A stretch of 43,989 nucleotides of DNA, from assembly GCF_014042345.1 (NCBI RefSeq), contig NZ_JACEZT010000027.1, positions 1-43,989 on the forward strand, read 5' to 3'. This DNA is from Rugamonas brunnea. GTDB lineage: Bacteria; Pseudomonadota; Gammaproteobacteria; Burkholderiales; Burkholderiaceae_D. The notes beneath the pieces were generated by a model, which was given only the letters and a program-made list of their open reading frames with translations, was not told where the DNA came from and did no database searches. Below, piece after piece: positions 43,518 through 43,989 of the stretch. Every line of letters begins with the position of its first letter. The stretch's first letter is position 1. Position numbers and translations under genes: made by a program.

Positions 43518-43989
43518 GCCTGCTGATGCAAGCGCTGAAAAAAGCTGAGCGCGCCAAACAAAACAGCATTCCCGAAACGGAACTGGAAAAACCGTCCGAG
43601 GCCTTCGACGACCTGCTGGCCCTGACGCCGCAGGAAACGACACCCCCGGCCCGCGCCAGCGGCGAGTTCATGCTCGACCTGGAGCCGCTCGACGGCCCGG
43701 CCACGATCGGCACGACCGCGACGCCAGCGCCCGTCCCCAGCGCGCCGCCACCGGCCGCGCTCGACGCGGCGCTGGAACCGATGTCGTTCGACACGGAACC
43801 GCCGATTCCGGTGCTGTCCGTGGCCGACGAAGCGATCCACGACCCGGTGCCGCCCCAGGCGCGCCACCAGGAACAGCCACGGCCAGCGCCGCCAGCAGCG
43901 GCGCAGGCGGCGGCCCAAGCCGCCCAGGCCAGCCAGAACGCTGCGGCCGATGGCCGCGCCCGCGCCACCGCCAAGCCCGACGCCCCGCG
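43514..43989 (+). CDS. MshN-like N-terminus, partial gene
   Basis: The frame starts at ATG 43514, overlapping the secretin stop (ATGA), and runs off the window after 158 residues. MSLLMQALKKAERAKQ resembles MshN-like/TPR pilus assembly proteins (compare MSLINKMLQDLDARGG at 27142). The visible rest is rich in Pro, Ala, Asp and Glu, without a membrane helix or repeat yet. A TPR domain further on is expected but not seen. Confidence 0.6.
   Translation, partial: MSLLMQALKKAERAKQNSIPETELEKPSEAFDDLLALTPQETTPPARASGEFMLDLEPLDGPATIGTTATPAPVPSAPPPAALDAALEPMSFDTEPPIPVLSVADEAIHDPVPPQARHQEQPRPAPPAAAQAAAQAAQASQNAAADGRARATAKPDAP

Noticed and set aside
41580..43643. 687-codon minus-strand frame opposite the second secretin
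   Set aside because: A shadow frame rich in Asp, His, Arg and Val; the secretin on the other strand has clear domains and a lipobox.

Overview
The window looks like chromosomal DNA from a high-GC betaproteobacterium, most likely an Oxalobacteraceae member of the Massilia/Duganella/Janthinobacterium group. The basis is family-level: GC-rich coding, a class I PHA synthase with PhaR, a type VI secretion TssA, and a full MSHA-type pilus cluster beside ordinary housekeeping genes. I saw no tRNA, rRNA, CRISPR array, insertion sequence or prophage.

Left part (1-25.9 kb). On the minus strand lie a type VI secretion tssA (cut by the window edge) and, upstream of it, a small unusual Ser/Thr kinase. 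Then come a 5'-nucleotidase, mfd and serB, a small membrane protein, and a secreted solute-binding protein overlapping an AraC/GyrI-type regulator. Next are metC and a secreted cupin, the cupin diverging from an ATP-grasp protein of unknown substrate, then rimO, an exported cyanophycinase-like peptidase, and a PilZ protein. After these come phaR and phaC, pgeF and rluD, bamD, yaaA, a lone PIN-domain gene, a methionine-type aminotransferase, and an HD-GYP protein whose metal-binding HD dyad is replaced. Two spacers between convergent genes carry related palindromes, and phaR has a clear intrinsic terminator.

MSHA cluster (25.9-39.6 kb, all minus strand). Transcription order is mshE-G-F-A-C-D-O-P, a short gap with a -10-like element, then mshI-I2-J-K-L-M-N, mostly with 1-16 base overlaps. 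MshE (extension ATPase, with two c-di-GMP-binding-type repeats) and MshG (platform) would drive assembly of the MshA pilin and minor pilins C, D, O, P and possibly F. MshI, I2, J and K form the alignment complex to the MshL secretin, with MshM and MshN as accessory proteins. Relative to the Vibrio order (I-N, then E-G-F-B-A-C-D-O-P-Q) the two half-operons are swapped, and mshB, mshQ and a prepilin peptidase are not seen.

Right part (39.7-44.0 kb, plus strand). Back to back with the MSHA operon is a second set: an ABC ATPase without permease, an MshM/ExeA-like ATPase, an MshL-like lipoprotein secretin, and the start of a protein whose first residues resemble MshN. This appears to be a separate secretin-based system, cut off by the window end, and is the most interesting part together with the c-di-GMP-linked genes (MshE, degenerate HD-GYP, PilZ).
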